From Schistocephalus solidus (Eukaryota; Platyhelminthes; Cestoda; Diphyllobothriidea; Diphyllobothriidae), in assembly GCA_017591395.1 (NCBI GenBank), contig WEDG01012179.1, positions 48,654 to 112,653 on the forward strand: a DNA stretch of 64,000 bases, in the 5' to 3' direction. How positions within the stretch are numbered: position 1 is the stretch's first letter; every line of letters starts with the position of its first letter. A program made the translations under genes and the position numbers. Positions 25,601 through 37,600 of the stretch are shown one piece after another. The notes beneath the pieces are model-generated. The model was not told the origin of the DNA. It saw only the letters and a list, made by a program, of their open reading frames with translations, and searched no databases.

Positions 25601-28600
25601 CAATCAACCGAGGGCTGACATACTTTTAGATTTCGGTCGGAGTATCGTTGGATCTCATTGATTTTCCGCTGGCGATTTGGTGCACGTTTATGATTTTTTT
25701 CTGGGATAAAATGTGAGAGGTCAGATCATTTTTCGATTCCACCTTGGTAAGTATGTTGAGGTCGTCATTGGGGATTGTGGATGGACGGCTTGACATGCTT
25801 CTGAAGTGCTCTGTTCAGTGCTTAAATATATGCGATTGCTCCGTCAAAAGCCTGTGTTTGTTGGAGTTGAGCAGTGGTTCTTTTCCTTTGACACGGGACT
25901 TTAGATCGCCCTGAGTGAGGAGAAACATTTGCGGTTCGTGAAACCGTGTATTTCACAGCCTCTCAATCTCCCCGCGTGTTTATTAGTTTCCGCTGTCGTT
26001 GCACCAGGCTCAGAGAGCCGGACAAGGCTGTTTTAACTCCGTCGGTCCCGCGGTTGAAATTAGCTTGGTGAAGTGGTTTAAGATTTCTTCGCCGTTGTCA
26101 ACGAGACAACTCTGGTGCTGGCAGTCTGCATGACAAAAGGCATTTGTGTTGGTGGAATGAGCACGTACCGCAGTTGGCATCTTTGCCTCTCTATGGTAGC
26201 TTTGTCAGTTGGAATTGCGTTAAAATTAGAACACCCCACCACGTAATGCAAGTGGCCTTATACTTAATTCGAATAATGACAAATACTCCATGTCCAAACC
26301 CGAAAAATAACTCCGCCCTTAACCGCAGGCCTAACCTTAACCCTAATCTTACTTTAATCCTACTCTTAATCCTAATTCTGATTTCGCGGAAATTTAGCAC
26401 AAGGCCATTTTTATTACGGACGGTTCCTGTTTCCATGTCCAGCCAGCGGGCCATATAAGAGTTCCGTACTTTAGTGCCTTTCGATGCTTGCTTTTCGTTC
26501 AGGCGATATCAGTTTATTGTTGAAATCTAAGCGGTGACCAAACGTCTTCAACAAAACAGTATCCAAATTACCTGGTGGTCGTTTGCCTTGTGACCTCTTG
26601 CGGAATTCGAGTCAGAGCCTTATCTTGGAGACGGCGAGTCACTGATCTATCCTGCACTCGGTATCAAAAATTGCCTTGTTACCAGCAGCTCGTGTCGGCC
26701 TCGCCTCCAGACGAGTAAAATAGTCCAACAGCTGCCAGCCCAACATTTCCTTCTCTCGCATCGGAAGGCAGCTGAATGTTTTTGTGAGGAGGAGGAGGAG
26801 GAGGAGGAAGAGACGGAGGTGGCAGCGACGGTGGCGGCATTGTTCTGTGCAGCTGCATAGAGGGGAGATGTCATTGTCGTTGAAGCCGTCGGTTTTGTTG
26901 GGACTTAAAACCCCTCAGGCAGCATGGCCTGTTTCGACAAGTGCATTGTAGTGACAAAAGTCTATTAGCTTCTTCAACTTCAGCACAGTCGACGGAGGGC
27001 GTTTTCGTAGAACTTGTTCCATACGTTGTCTGAGCTGGTCATTGTGGAGAGGAGGGGCATAGGTGCGGACGATGGAGACGAATTGGGTTCCCCGAGGAGG
27101 CAAGCTCAGGGTCACGAGACGGTCACTACTACTCCGTGGCAGACAGAGTTGTGATCCCACAATGTCAGTCCAGAATTAAAAGACGACACCATCACGTCAC
27201 TGCCTTTGGGCTGCCTCTACAGCTGCTACCGTTCGGCGAATCGGGTCTCGTTGGAAGTAATGATATCCACCTTGTAGCGCGCTAAATTTCGAATGACCCG
27301 CGCTATCCTCTATTTCAGGCTGCCAGTGTGAGCCTGTATGGTGGGGTGGGGGAATGGGCACAAAATGTTTGGTTCCGTGTTGCCTTCGACCGCGATTTTT
27401 ACGTCTATGAGCCACGGCCAGCTTGCAGACTGTTTTTCCATTAGCTGTTTTGCTTAAATTTTCCACCCTTTTCCCTCGTTAAAGGGTAAAAGCGGTGCTG
27501 CTATATCATCCCAGGTGGCTGCTGAATTCCACTGTGGATCACGAGTTTTGTTTGTTAGAGACACCACCCCTTGTTAGCCTGAACCACCTACGGGATCTCT
27601 GTAGCTCAGCCTGTGGGAATGTTTAAAGTAATGCGGATGACTGAGCAAGAAACCGGACTACAGTGCGCAGGATACACAAAACACAGTATGCTCTCACCTG
27701 GTTTATTCCGTCAGTCGAGAGGCTTACCGGGGTGTGACCGTTAGGTAGAACTAAGCTCCGGTGAGCACCAGATGAGAGTGGGGGTGCAGTTACGGACCAA
27801 GCGCAGCAACCAGCATAGGCTGAAGGCTCTTGGGGCGACCTGCTGCAGCTACACGGTGTGCCTTTAACTGGAGATCGATCTGATGCCGGCGTTCAGATCC
27901 CTGTGCAATCACCTCCGAACTGGCGTTACTGATGTTTGATTGGCTACTATCCCTGATAGCTGTTGTTTTTATCTCTGTCGATGAACTCTCCGATGAATAA
28001 ATAAATGATTCAGGTGATCGAACAACCTTCTTTTCTACTTATATGTACATCTCTATATCTCGAAAATGGCATAAAGATTTTTAGATGGGATAGAACTTTA
28101 AAGCCTCTTTTTGTGAATCTATCGTTCGACCCTTCACCTAAAAGTCTGTGCATGAAGGTTGTTGTTTTATGATTTAATGACCTGTATCAAGCAACTGTGC
28201 CTTTATGATATAGTCAAAAATTCGCTATTAGAATCCGCTCGAATGCAGAATTCCTAAATCACCTTTTTTCGACCCTAGTTGTTTCTGGCCGCTATGGGTC
28301 CTCCAGGTGGCGGCCGAAATGAAATCACCACTCGCTTTACACGACATTTAAATGTTCTCGGCGTAAATGAGTCTGACGATGCCACGATGAACCGCATTTT
28401 CTCAGTCATCGTTGATATTCACTTCAACCGGGGTTATGAGGCCCATTTCCAACGTTTGAGCAAGGTGAGCAACTTTGATATCTGATAATAATTGAAAATA
28501 ATATGCCTGTTATAATACAGTTGGTGTTATTCTGCTTCTTTTGTTCACAAGGAAACTTTAATCCTTTACCTAGGTGATGGTTCAAGCAACTTTGGTAGCT

Positions 28601-31600
28601 TATAAGGCCGCAATGAACTCATTCCTGCCTACACCCGCCAAATCACATTATGTCTTCAACCTTCGAGATTTCGCTCGTGTCATTCGAGGTGCACTGCTTG
28701 TTCCACCCGCACAGATGAAGGAAGGTGAAAAGCTTATCCGCCTCTGGGTCCATGAAGTAAGTTGGACGTTTCATTTGCAGTCATGAGATAACATTATGCG
28801 TTAGTTTATTTATCAGAACTATAGCCAGCCTATCCCCAAAACTCAGATTATATTAAAGGATTTGTACCTGACAGCTACTTGTGAGTTGATTGCATAATGC
28901 GGACTAGATGAGGCGCATTCCCGGAGTAAGTAGAGAGGACTTTTGAAGTAAAAATGGAGGCTCATTTAAATAAGACAATTCTTTTGAAATAGTGAATGAT
29001 TTAAACCCATAGACAAACCCTCTGCAAAGTGACCACATACCCTACCCTACCCTAACTAGACATCGGCATCCTGTCCTGTCTCGGCAAAGGTGTGCATCTT
29101 CAGCTCTCAGAGCCGTTTTCTTGAAGTCAGTTCATGAGATATAGGCGAGCGATAAGATAGTTCGAAGTGGAGGTTATAATGCATGCGAGCGTATATTCTG
29201 CCGGCCGTTTCACTGTAACAAAATGAAATGCGCCTTTGCCGGCTTCGGTTTGAGTTCATGTCCCTAGTTTTAGTTCAGTCGCATTTTGACAGTGATCGAC
29301 ATGGGTGGCATGGAAAGAAAACAAATTGGGAGCTACGAAGAAGGTAACCTTGGGAAAATTGACTTTTTATTTATAAAGATAATTATATTTTGAAATAGTT
29401 CAAAATGCTGCAGAATCAACTTGTTCTTGACATGTAAGAACCAATCGTTAACAGGCTGATGGTTCTACAGGACCCTGCCACTTCTAACTCGGTATTCAAC
29501 GAGACCGGTGGGAACTCATTGGTCTGGAAAAATGGCAGGCCTTAATCAACTTCCATACCCCAGTCACATATCGTGGTTGTTCTTTTCATAATAATTGACT
29601 GAATTTAAAGCTCGTATAGCAAACTTTCACCGGACGATTAGTTAGCTAAATGACTAATCTAATCGATGTCACGAATCCAACCCCAAGGACACTGCATATT
29701 CTTCAAAACTCTCATATGGGCTCTTAGTAGGACAGAATCGGTTGTCTGAATACATGCTGACAAAAGCAATTTCTGGCTTATTAGCCGTCCCCAGACCACC
29801 ATACCCCAACCCAGGCTTGGCTAACCTAACATTCGAACCGGGCCCCTTGATCGTTGAATTTCATGTCCATCGACACATCATTGCTTGCTGCGATCGAGAA
29901 TATAAACTAGCATGGGACGGTCGTTCATTCTTCTGGTTTCCACCTGGGCAATGCTCCTCATGCTCTGCCTTGATGTTTTGCATATAATAATACTTGCTAT
30001 GCGACTGCCTGTAGGTGCTAAAGGTGAACCTCATCATAAAGCGGGATGAGCATGCTTCATACTGTAATAAAATTTATTAAAGATTCTCCCCTCGTTACCA
30101 TAGAGGTTACTCCATTTGAATTGTTTAAAACACAAAACGCCTTACGAGTAAAAGAGTTAGAAAGTCAACAGAGTGATAGTTGCTGAACCACCAGCTCCCT
30201 TGGACTTCTCGTCGACTACCCTAGGACTGAATTATTGCAGTTCTGCCCTTCTGCTTTATACTATGCTAATTTACTCCGCCACACAAATTAATTGTCAAAA
30301 ACCTATTTTTAGGTATACCGAGTGTTCTACGATCGCTTGACTCTCGACAGTGACCGAGACCGGTGGTTTGAAATAGTCAAGGAAACGCTGGCAAACGTTT
30401 TCAAAACGAGTATGGACAAGGTCCTCGGCCACCTAAGCACCAGTGGACGAGTTGAAGACAGCGATATTAGAAATCTTATGTTTGGTGATTACATGAGCGA
30501 CGAGCTGGTTTACGATGAAGTGACCGATCTGAATGACCTTTCTCGTCGCATGAAAGCCTTTCTTGATGATTACAACTCAATTTCGAAAACTCCTATGAAT
30601 TTAGTACTTTTCAAGTTTGCAATGGAGCACATAAGCAGAGTGGCGCGAGTCTTGAAACAAGACAATGGACACGCCTTGTTAGTTGGTAAGTGGGCTCCTG
30701 TGGCCACACAACTCGCTCTTTTGCTGAACTCAAAAGCAACTCAAACTTACTTAATTAATTGTGTTCTGATCATTGCTCAAAATAATTCCATATGTTTATC
30801 AGTTTCAAGACAATTACAGGTATTTATTTGGCACTTTGGTATTTTCTGAACAGGAAGCTTTAACTAGCCACTTATATGGGATAGGCGAAAATCAAAACTC
30901 CGTGGCAGAAACCGAGGATTCATGAAAGCTATACGTCAAAAGGAATGTCATTTAACGTTTAAATGTAGTTTCGGCGGTTATTAATCTCGTGCAATTAACA
31001 TATTTCGTCCCAACATATGACCCTGTTCTTCTCAGTCAAATTATCTTATTCAACTCTATGAGGGGGATAAAAAAAGTTTAGAATCGAAGACAAAAATGAT
31101 TAAAGCAGACTCTTTTAACACATTTTTGCTGTCAGTCAATCATAATTCGGTCAGAGGCTACTAAACTCGGAGATATGAATCTCGGTTTAGCTGGACTAAA
31201 TACATTACGCCAACACTGGACCCCTCTACCAACCTCTCTCAGCTGTTAGCCCCAGTATCATATGTCACAAGAAAGTGGCAATCACTGATCCTAATGAATT
31301 GCAGGATATCATACGGAAGTCTTTTTTTGTATTGGACCGCATGCTAGGGCGCTTGCAGACCTTCGCCTACCACATGGGGGCAACGGGTGGCAAAGTTAAC
31401 CCAAAGAAATAATTGGGATTATGGTTGAAATTTCCGATTTACCTGCTGCTGTCAGCCAGCCAGGCATACCCTCAATCTTAAGCTCGAAACGTCTTTGACT
31501 TCAATGCGCACACTCGGTCACCCAATCCGGCCAGCTAGACAATACAACCCTTCAAACACCCATGATTCGAGCTTGAGTCATGATTTGATGGCACATCTGC

Positions 31601-34600
31601 TTCATCGTACCCGAACACAGTCATACTCACATCTCCCACTGCGTGTTTGAGACAGCCAGTATCTCCTTCATTTACTGAAGCAATTTAACCTTTTAAAGGC
31701 GTCGGTGGCAGTGGTCGACAAAGTGCAGCACGCCTTGCAGCCCATATGTCTGACTTCGAATTCTTCACTATCGAGATTTCTCGTAACTACGGCGTGAATG
31801 AATGGCATGATGACCTGAAACGTCTGCTAGTCAAGGCTGGCGTCACCTGCAAACCGACGGTGTTTTTCTTCTCCGACGGACAGATTAAGAAGGAGTCCTT
31901 CATGGAGGATTTGTCCATGCTTTTGAACTCGGGTGATCTGCCAAACCTTTTCCCTGCCGATGAAAAGGCCGAAATTCTGGATAAGATGCAAAATATCGCA
32001 AGGGGGGAGGTAAGGCTCCACCTTTTAACGTGTTTTCTGCAAAGGCCTAAAGTAGCTACCATCTTTGAATGTATTTAATTGCGCCTGTGATTAATACTTT
32101 CAAAACATATTTTGCTCTGTTTTCCACTTCACCAGGGCCGGAAGATCGATTCAACGCCATTGGCTATGTACAACTTTTTCATTGAGAAGGTCCGGAAGAA
32201 TTTACACATTGTATTAGAAATGAGTCCAATTGGTGATTCTTTCCGCACACGCCTACGTATGTTCCCCTCGCTCATCAACTGTTGTACCATCGACTGGTTT
32301 CAGGTTCGTTTACTCTCGAGTTGGGAGTTTTTTGAGGAAATACTGAATGCTTTGATCCACTCCGGTTGTAACACTGCCGGCTCCGAGTGCTTTGTGCTAT
32401 ATACTATCGGGAAATTTAAAAGCGTCATGCGTACCTAGTTACTGATAACTTCCCTCGCACATAAGCGCATAAATTGTGAACTTTTCCTTCCGTTTAACCG
32501 CTGCCAGAATCATTTGACAGCCATAACTCAATGAATTTAAATCACGGATGGCCTCTACGTAGACCACTGCCGTAATTCGCAAGCAGAATTATGCAACCTA
32601 TGGGTGTTGACCCACGCATATATTTGGCGGAAAGCCCCAAATGCTTTCCAAATAAGACATTGATTTTGATAAGCCGCATTATTCTTTCGTGTGTTAGGTT
32701 TAATGAGGGCGTGTGTTCCTGCAAAATGACCGAAAGAAAGTATTTTTTGCTCTACTACCTAGGGGAAAATGTAGCTGCTATAATAGTCGACGCTCAGGGA
32801 AATGTGCCCGTCCTTTTAAGTGATGACTGCTCCGTGAAGGGCATCGACAAAGGGGGCTGGGAAGGTTATCAATAGAAAGGCAGTATGCCACTGTGTATGA
32901 ATTTATTTGAGTCCATGCTACGTGGTTATTAACACTGCCATCCTAGTTAGGTCATATTCTGTTTTAAAGTATGTCAAATGAATCTGATCATTGTTTTATG
33001 GCTTTGCAACCTTATGAATATACTCTTCATTTACGACGTTTCGCCTAGTCTGTAATCTCCAGATGACACTCGTATTCAGATTAATCTGAAGTCCTAGTGC
33101 GCAGCCACCACAGCTAGAGCGAAAACCGTGCAGATCTGTTTGATCTTGTTAATTTTAAAGTTGCAAAATTCCTATCCAAAGATTCAAAGGCTGATTTGGC
33201 GAGCATACGCGCTGCTTTTCATGACTCCTCTTCTGGCCAGTACAGTTGTAGGGAACGTTTGAATGTAATAGAAATGTAAAACATGAAATCGATAATGTTC
33301 GTCTGTTTGTGCAAGTGTGTTATGTAAGAGGTGTGCATAGAGGAAGGATGATAAGAAACAGTGTGTTGGGCGGCAGTGAGCGTTTGGTAGAGCCGTTCTA
33401 GAGGAAGGGGATGAAAGAGATGGCGCGGAGGAACGCATGCAGTTAAACTACCGTTGGTCATGCTAAGCGCGGAGCTTGCACGCGGCTCGTTTGTGCGCAC
33501 AAGACCGGCTTCTTCAACCTAATGGCAGTCGCTTCTGCTGCTGCTAGTAGACGTTGACCCAGTGGCTTGGGGTAGCTTGGTGGGACCTTATAAATTACAC
33601 GGAAAGCTTTTCGGGGGTCGACACTATGCCCGGAGTCAACCATATCCCCAAGGATGGCGCTGTTTATGCTCTTGACGTCCTCTTTTCTCAGCCATGCTGA
33701 GGGGTGTTCTCTTATTATTGTTAGGTAGGCGCTGACTCGTGCGATCAACATAACTTGCTCCACAGGAGCAAGTAAATGAGTAAATGTTTTAAATTTCTAC
33801 TGAGTTCCAACGTTTTTTATACCTGCACTGGCCTGAAGAGAAGTTATCAAAAGCAGTGGGTATGCTCGCCAAATCGTCTTTTTAATTTTCGTTTTGAAGA
33901 TGTATAATCAGTATCAGTATAAGTATATTTGAGGGAGATGTAGGTGAGTCACCTTTGAATTCCCTATTTGTACATACGAGTTGTGGTATCAAAAAAATAG
34001 TATCTCGATATGTTGGCGAGGCCAACATAGTGGAACAAAAGTTGAAAAAGAGCAGACAGTGAAAAAAACTCCCGGTGATATTTAGGAGAAAAAAACTGTC
34101 GCCCTTGGGAGGGGTCCAACGGGGGGCATTTCGGAGGTCACATGATGCTCCATTGCTGATTGCAGCGTCCGTTGAGGGATTTCAAAGGCTGAAATAGATG
34201 TCCAGATCATCCTCGGTCCATTGCGGTTCGAACCAGGGGATAACGTTCATACACCTCATGGACGACGGACGCCAGGTCCAGCTGATGCGAATACTCACGG
34301 TGTCACCAAGGTGTGTAAATAAGTTAAGCATCGAGACCTCGAGGACCCCAGCATGGGAATAATGGGAGAATGCAAGCCCTCGAACGAAAATAACAAACAA
34401 GGAAATGTTACTCAAATATAACTAGTAGTATCATTAATGCCTTACTTTCTGACGTCACACTTGCAGCTTTCAGTTAGTGTTGTAGCTCGCACCATTATAT
34501 CGATCTAACTTTCCCTTAAAAACCTCCAAGGAGTCCAATATTACAACATCCAGAGGAAGACTATTCCAAGCTTCGACTACTCTTTTGGAGAAGAAGTACT

Positions 34601-37600
34601 TCCGAGTGTCTAGCCTTGCTCCAGTCACACGTAATTTGAGAGGATGACCTCTCAAGTTCGTTGTTTTTGCTAACTCGAAGAAATCCCTGGCACGAGACAA
34701 CAGTCCTGGATGCGTAGTATGCGGAATGTTAGTATCAGGTCCCCCGAAGCTGTCTATAGTGCAAGGGAAAGAGATTGAGACTCGACAGCCGTGTTTCATA
34801 AGGCAGTGAGCCATGTCCAAGGACAAGTTTGGTTGCTCGCCTTTGGACCTTTTCGAAATGTTGATGTCCTTCGCCGCCCAGGGTCTCCAAGCTTGGATAG
34901 CGGACTCCAGCTGTGGCCGCACGAATGTTCCGAAGACTTTAGCGAAGCAGTCGGTAGTGAAGGCTGCAAAAGCTCGTTTAACGAGGTACAGAATCGACAT
35001 GGCTGACTTCGCTACCTTTGCGCAATGTAGGGAGGGTTTAAGCGAAGGCGTGATCCAGACTCAAAGGTCCTTTTGGACATCCACTTCTTTCAATGGAATG
35101 CCATTCAGACTGTAAACCGTACGGTTCGAAGGATTGCTTTTCCCGACTCTTATGATGTTGCACTTGCTCTCATTAAACGGCAAGAGCCAGTCATTGGACC
35201 ATTTCTGGAGTCGATTTAAGTTTGCCTGCAAGTTCTCTTCATCAGCCGCAGTTTGAATGACGCGCCAAAGTTTGAGATCATCGGCAAACATGGCAATATC
35301 GCAGTCCAGTTCGTTGGCACAATCGTTGATGTAGACAATGAACAGTATAGGGCCGAGAACAGAGCCTTAGGGGAACACCACTCTCGACCTCAACTTTAGT
35401 CGACTGTTTGTCGCTGATATGCACAGTTTGTGAGCGGCCAGTTAAAAAGTTTTCTATCCATGTCAGAAGTCTACCTCTTACGCCTATGCGGTTGAGTTTA
35501 TAAAGAAGGCGGTGGTGCGGTACGCTATCAAAAGCCTTTTTGAAGTCTATATAGACTGCGTGCACCGTATTACCACTATCGACCGCTTCAGTCCAACGTT
35601 CTAAACAGTAGAGCAAATTTGTGACGCAGGATCTACCTCTACGGAAACCGTGCTGGGCATCGGATAGCAGATTGTTATGTTCGAAGAACTGTATTAGTTG
35701 TTGCTTAATTATTTTTTCCATGATTTTGCAGCAAACTGAAGTTAGGCTGACCGGTCGATAATTGTTAGCAGAGGCTCGGCTTCCACCCTTATAAAGCGGC
35801 GTAATCCATGCGGATTTCCAGTCGGCTGGTAGACTTCCGGTCTGGAAGGATGCTTGGAAAAGCGTAGAGAGTGGTTTTGCCAACTCTCTCGCGAGCTCTT
35901 TCAACAGCTTGGCAGGAACTTCATCGGGACCCGGAGACTTGGATTCCTTTAACCCCAAAAGTTCCTTGAGGACAGTATTCTCGGTAAAATTAACAGTCTC
36001 GACTATTGTATCCACTTCGAAGCCATCAGTAGGGTGATCGTATCTCGTTTCCTTTGTGAAAACTGACTGGAAAAATTCCGAGAGATGATTAGCCTTCGCA
36101 CCGTCTTCAGTGAGGTCTATGCCCTCGGCGGTCCTCAGCAGGGGTATTGGATCCTTGTTCCGTGTATTCTGTCTGAGGTAACCGTAAAACAGTTTCGGGT
36201 TCACGGTGGCCCGGTTCAGCAGGTCCACTTCGAAAGCCTGTCTTGTTCTAAAAATAAGGCCCTTGACCCGATTTCTCTGCATTTTATACGCATTTAGAGA
36301 TGTAGGAGTTCCGTCCGTAAGCGATTTTTTCCACAATCTCCGCTTTTTTTGTTAACTTCGAATTTTTAAGGCCTGCGAAAGCCATCGCGGTCTGTTCGTT
36401 AACCTTTTTCTCAAAAATTGGACAGTGTTTTTTTCCATGAGCCTGTGCAGTATGTCCCGGAACGTTTCCCAGTCCTCGGTTACGCTTCCAAAGAATAAAA
36501 GGTTCCCACTGGGTGCGCATGAGTTCGGCCCTCATTCCACCGAAATCGCCTTGCCATATATTCCTTCTGATTGTTGTGGGTCTTGCTGGTATAGAAAATA
36601 GTGAGTACTCCCATTGCATTTACCACGTGGTCACTTTTGCCCTAGCGGCGGTAGACACGACACTTCGTCGATGCTGTCGTGCGACTTCGTGAGAACTAGG
36701 TCCAGGCAATTGGCCTGTTGTCCTTCGCACACCCTGGTTGGAAAAAGTGACGTGCTGTGTGAGACGTAGCTTTAGTGTCGTGCTCAGAAAACAACCGTCG
36801 AAGGCTAGATCAGAACTATGTGCACAGGTCGAGCTCCAGTCGATGTGAGGCGCATTGAAGTCACCCATGATCAGGATATCCAACCGTGTGGCAATCTTTT
36901 TCAAGTTCCTCTAGCAGGTAAGCATCAGCTACGGGGTCTCTTCTCGGTGGGCGGTAGACTGTCAGGACATCTAGACTTGATGTACCTGGCACTTTTACGG
37001 ATAGCCATATCGCCTCGGAAGTAGGCGCGAGTTAATACTTTTGTCTAAAACTGTAATTTCGCTTTTCACGTATGTGAGTACGCCACCTCCTTTACGCTCT
37101 TTTCCTGTCTTTTTCTAAAAAAGTTGGTAGCCAGCCATATTTACCTCTCGGTCGTCCACGTGTTGGGACAACCAAGTTTCTGTTACGGAAATTATATCTG
37201 GAGATAGATCGCAGATATGAATCTTAAGCTCGTCGAGCTTCGATAATATACTCTGTGCATTAGTGTACATGCATGTTAGTTTTCGGTTTGCTCGGAAAGT
37301 GCTAACAGTCGGGCGCGAGCCCCTGTTTACTGGGCCAACTGCGTGGTAATCCGGAACGGGCCTCTCCAGGGGGAGAATAATGGACGATGGATCACTTGGT
37401 TGTTGTAAATAACCAAGTTTGTTTCCCTCTCGCTGAGCCGCCGTCTTAGTTCGATGACAAGTTGATGGCGTTTGTTTCGCTCTGCAGGTGAGAAGTCCTG
37501 TTGAAAAAAAATTCCAGGGTTTGAGTTTTGTAACTTAAAGCGCCTTGACAGAATGTGACTGGCGTCCTGGCTACTGGTCAAGATAACTTTTAGAGGCCTA

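Larger units (their letters stand above)
23775..27470 (-). mobile_element. Decayed RTE-type LINE with C-terminal C2H2 zinc fingers (copy A)
   Basis: Three parts can be read on the minus strand through many stops and frameshifts. An AP-endonuclease-like region is at about 27470-26900, with [13 protein letters not shown] reverse-transcriptase region is at about 25500-24840, with [35 protein letters not shown] and [20 protein letters not shown]. The C-terminal region, about 24560-23775, resembles the finger block of copy B ([14 protein letters not shown]) and ends NLR plus a stop. The RT wording matches the RTE-like LINEs I know from diphyllobothriid tapeworms and schistosomes. It is not functional. 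Confidence 0.8.

Noticed and set aside
29037..29060. Short 'ctaccctaccctaac' run as an internal telomere
   Set aside because: Only about three units, without the inverted ends seen at the other two telomere-like elements.
33458..33763. 101-codon minus-strand open frame
   Set aside because: No recognisable domain, no splice context on the minus strand that I can defend, and it lies downstream of a LINE.
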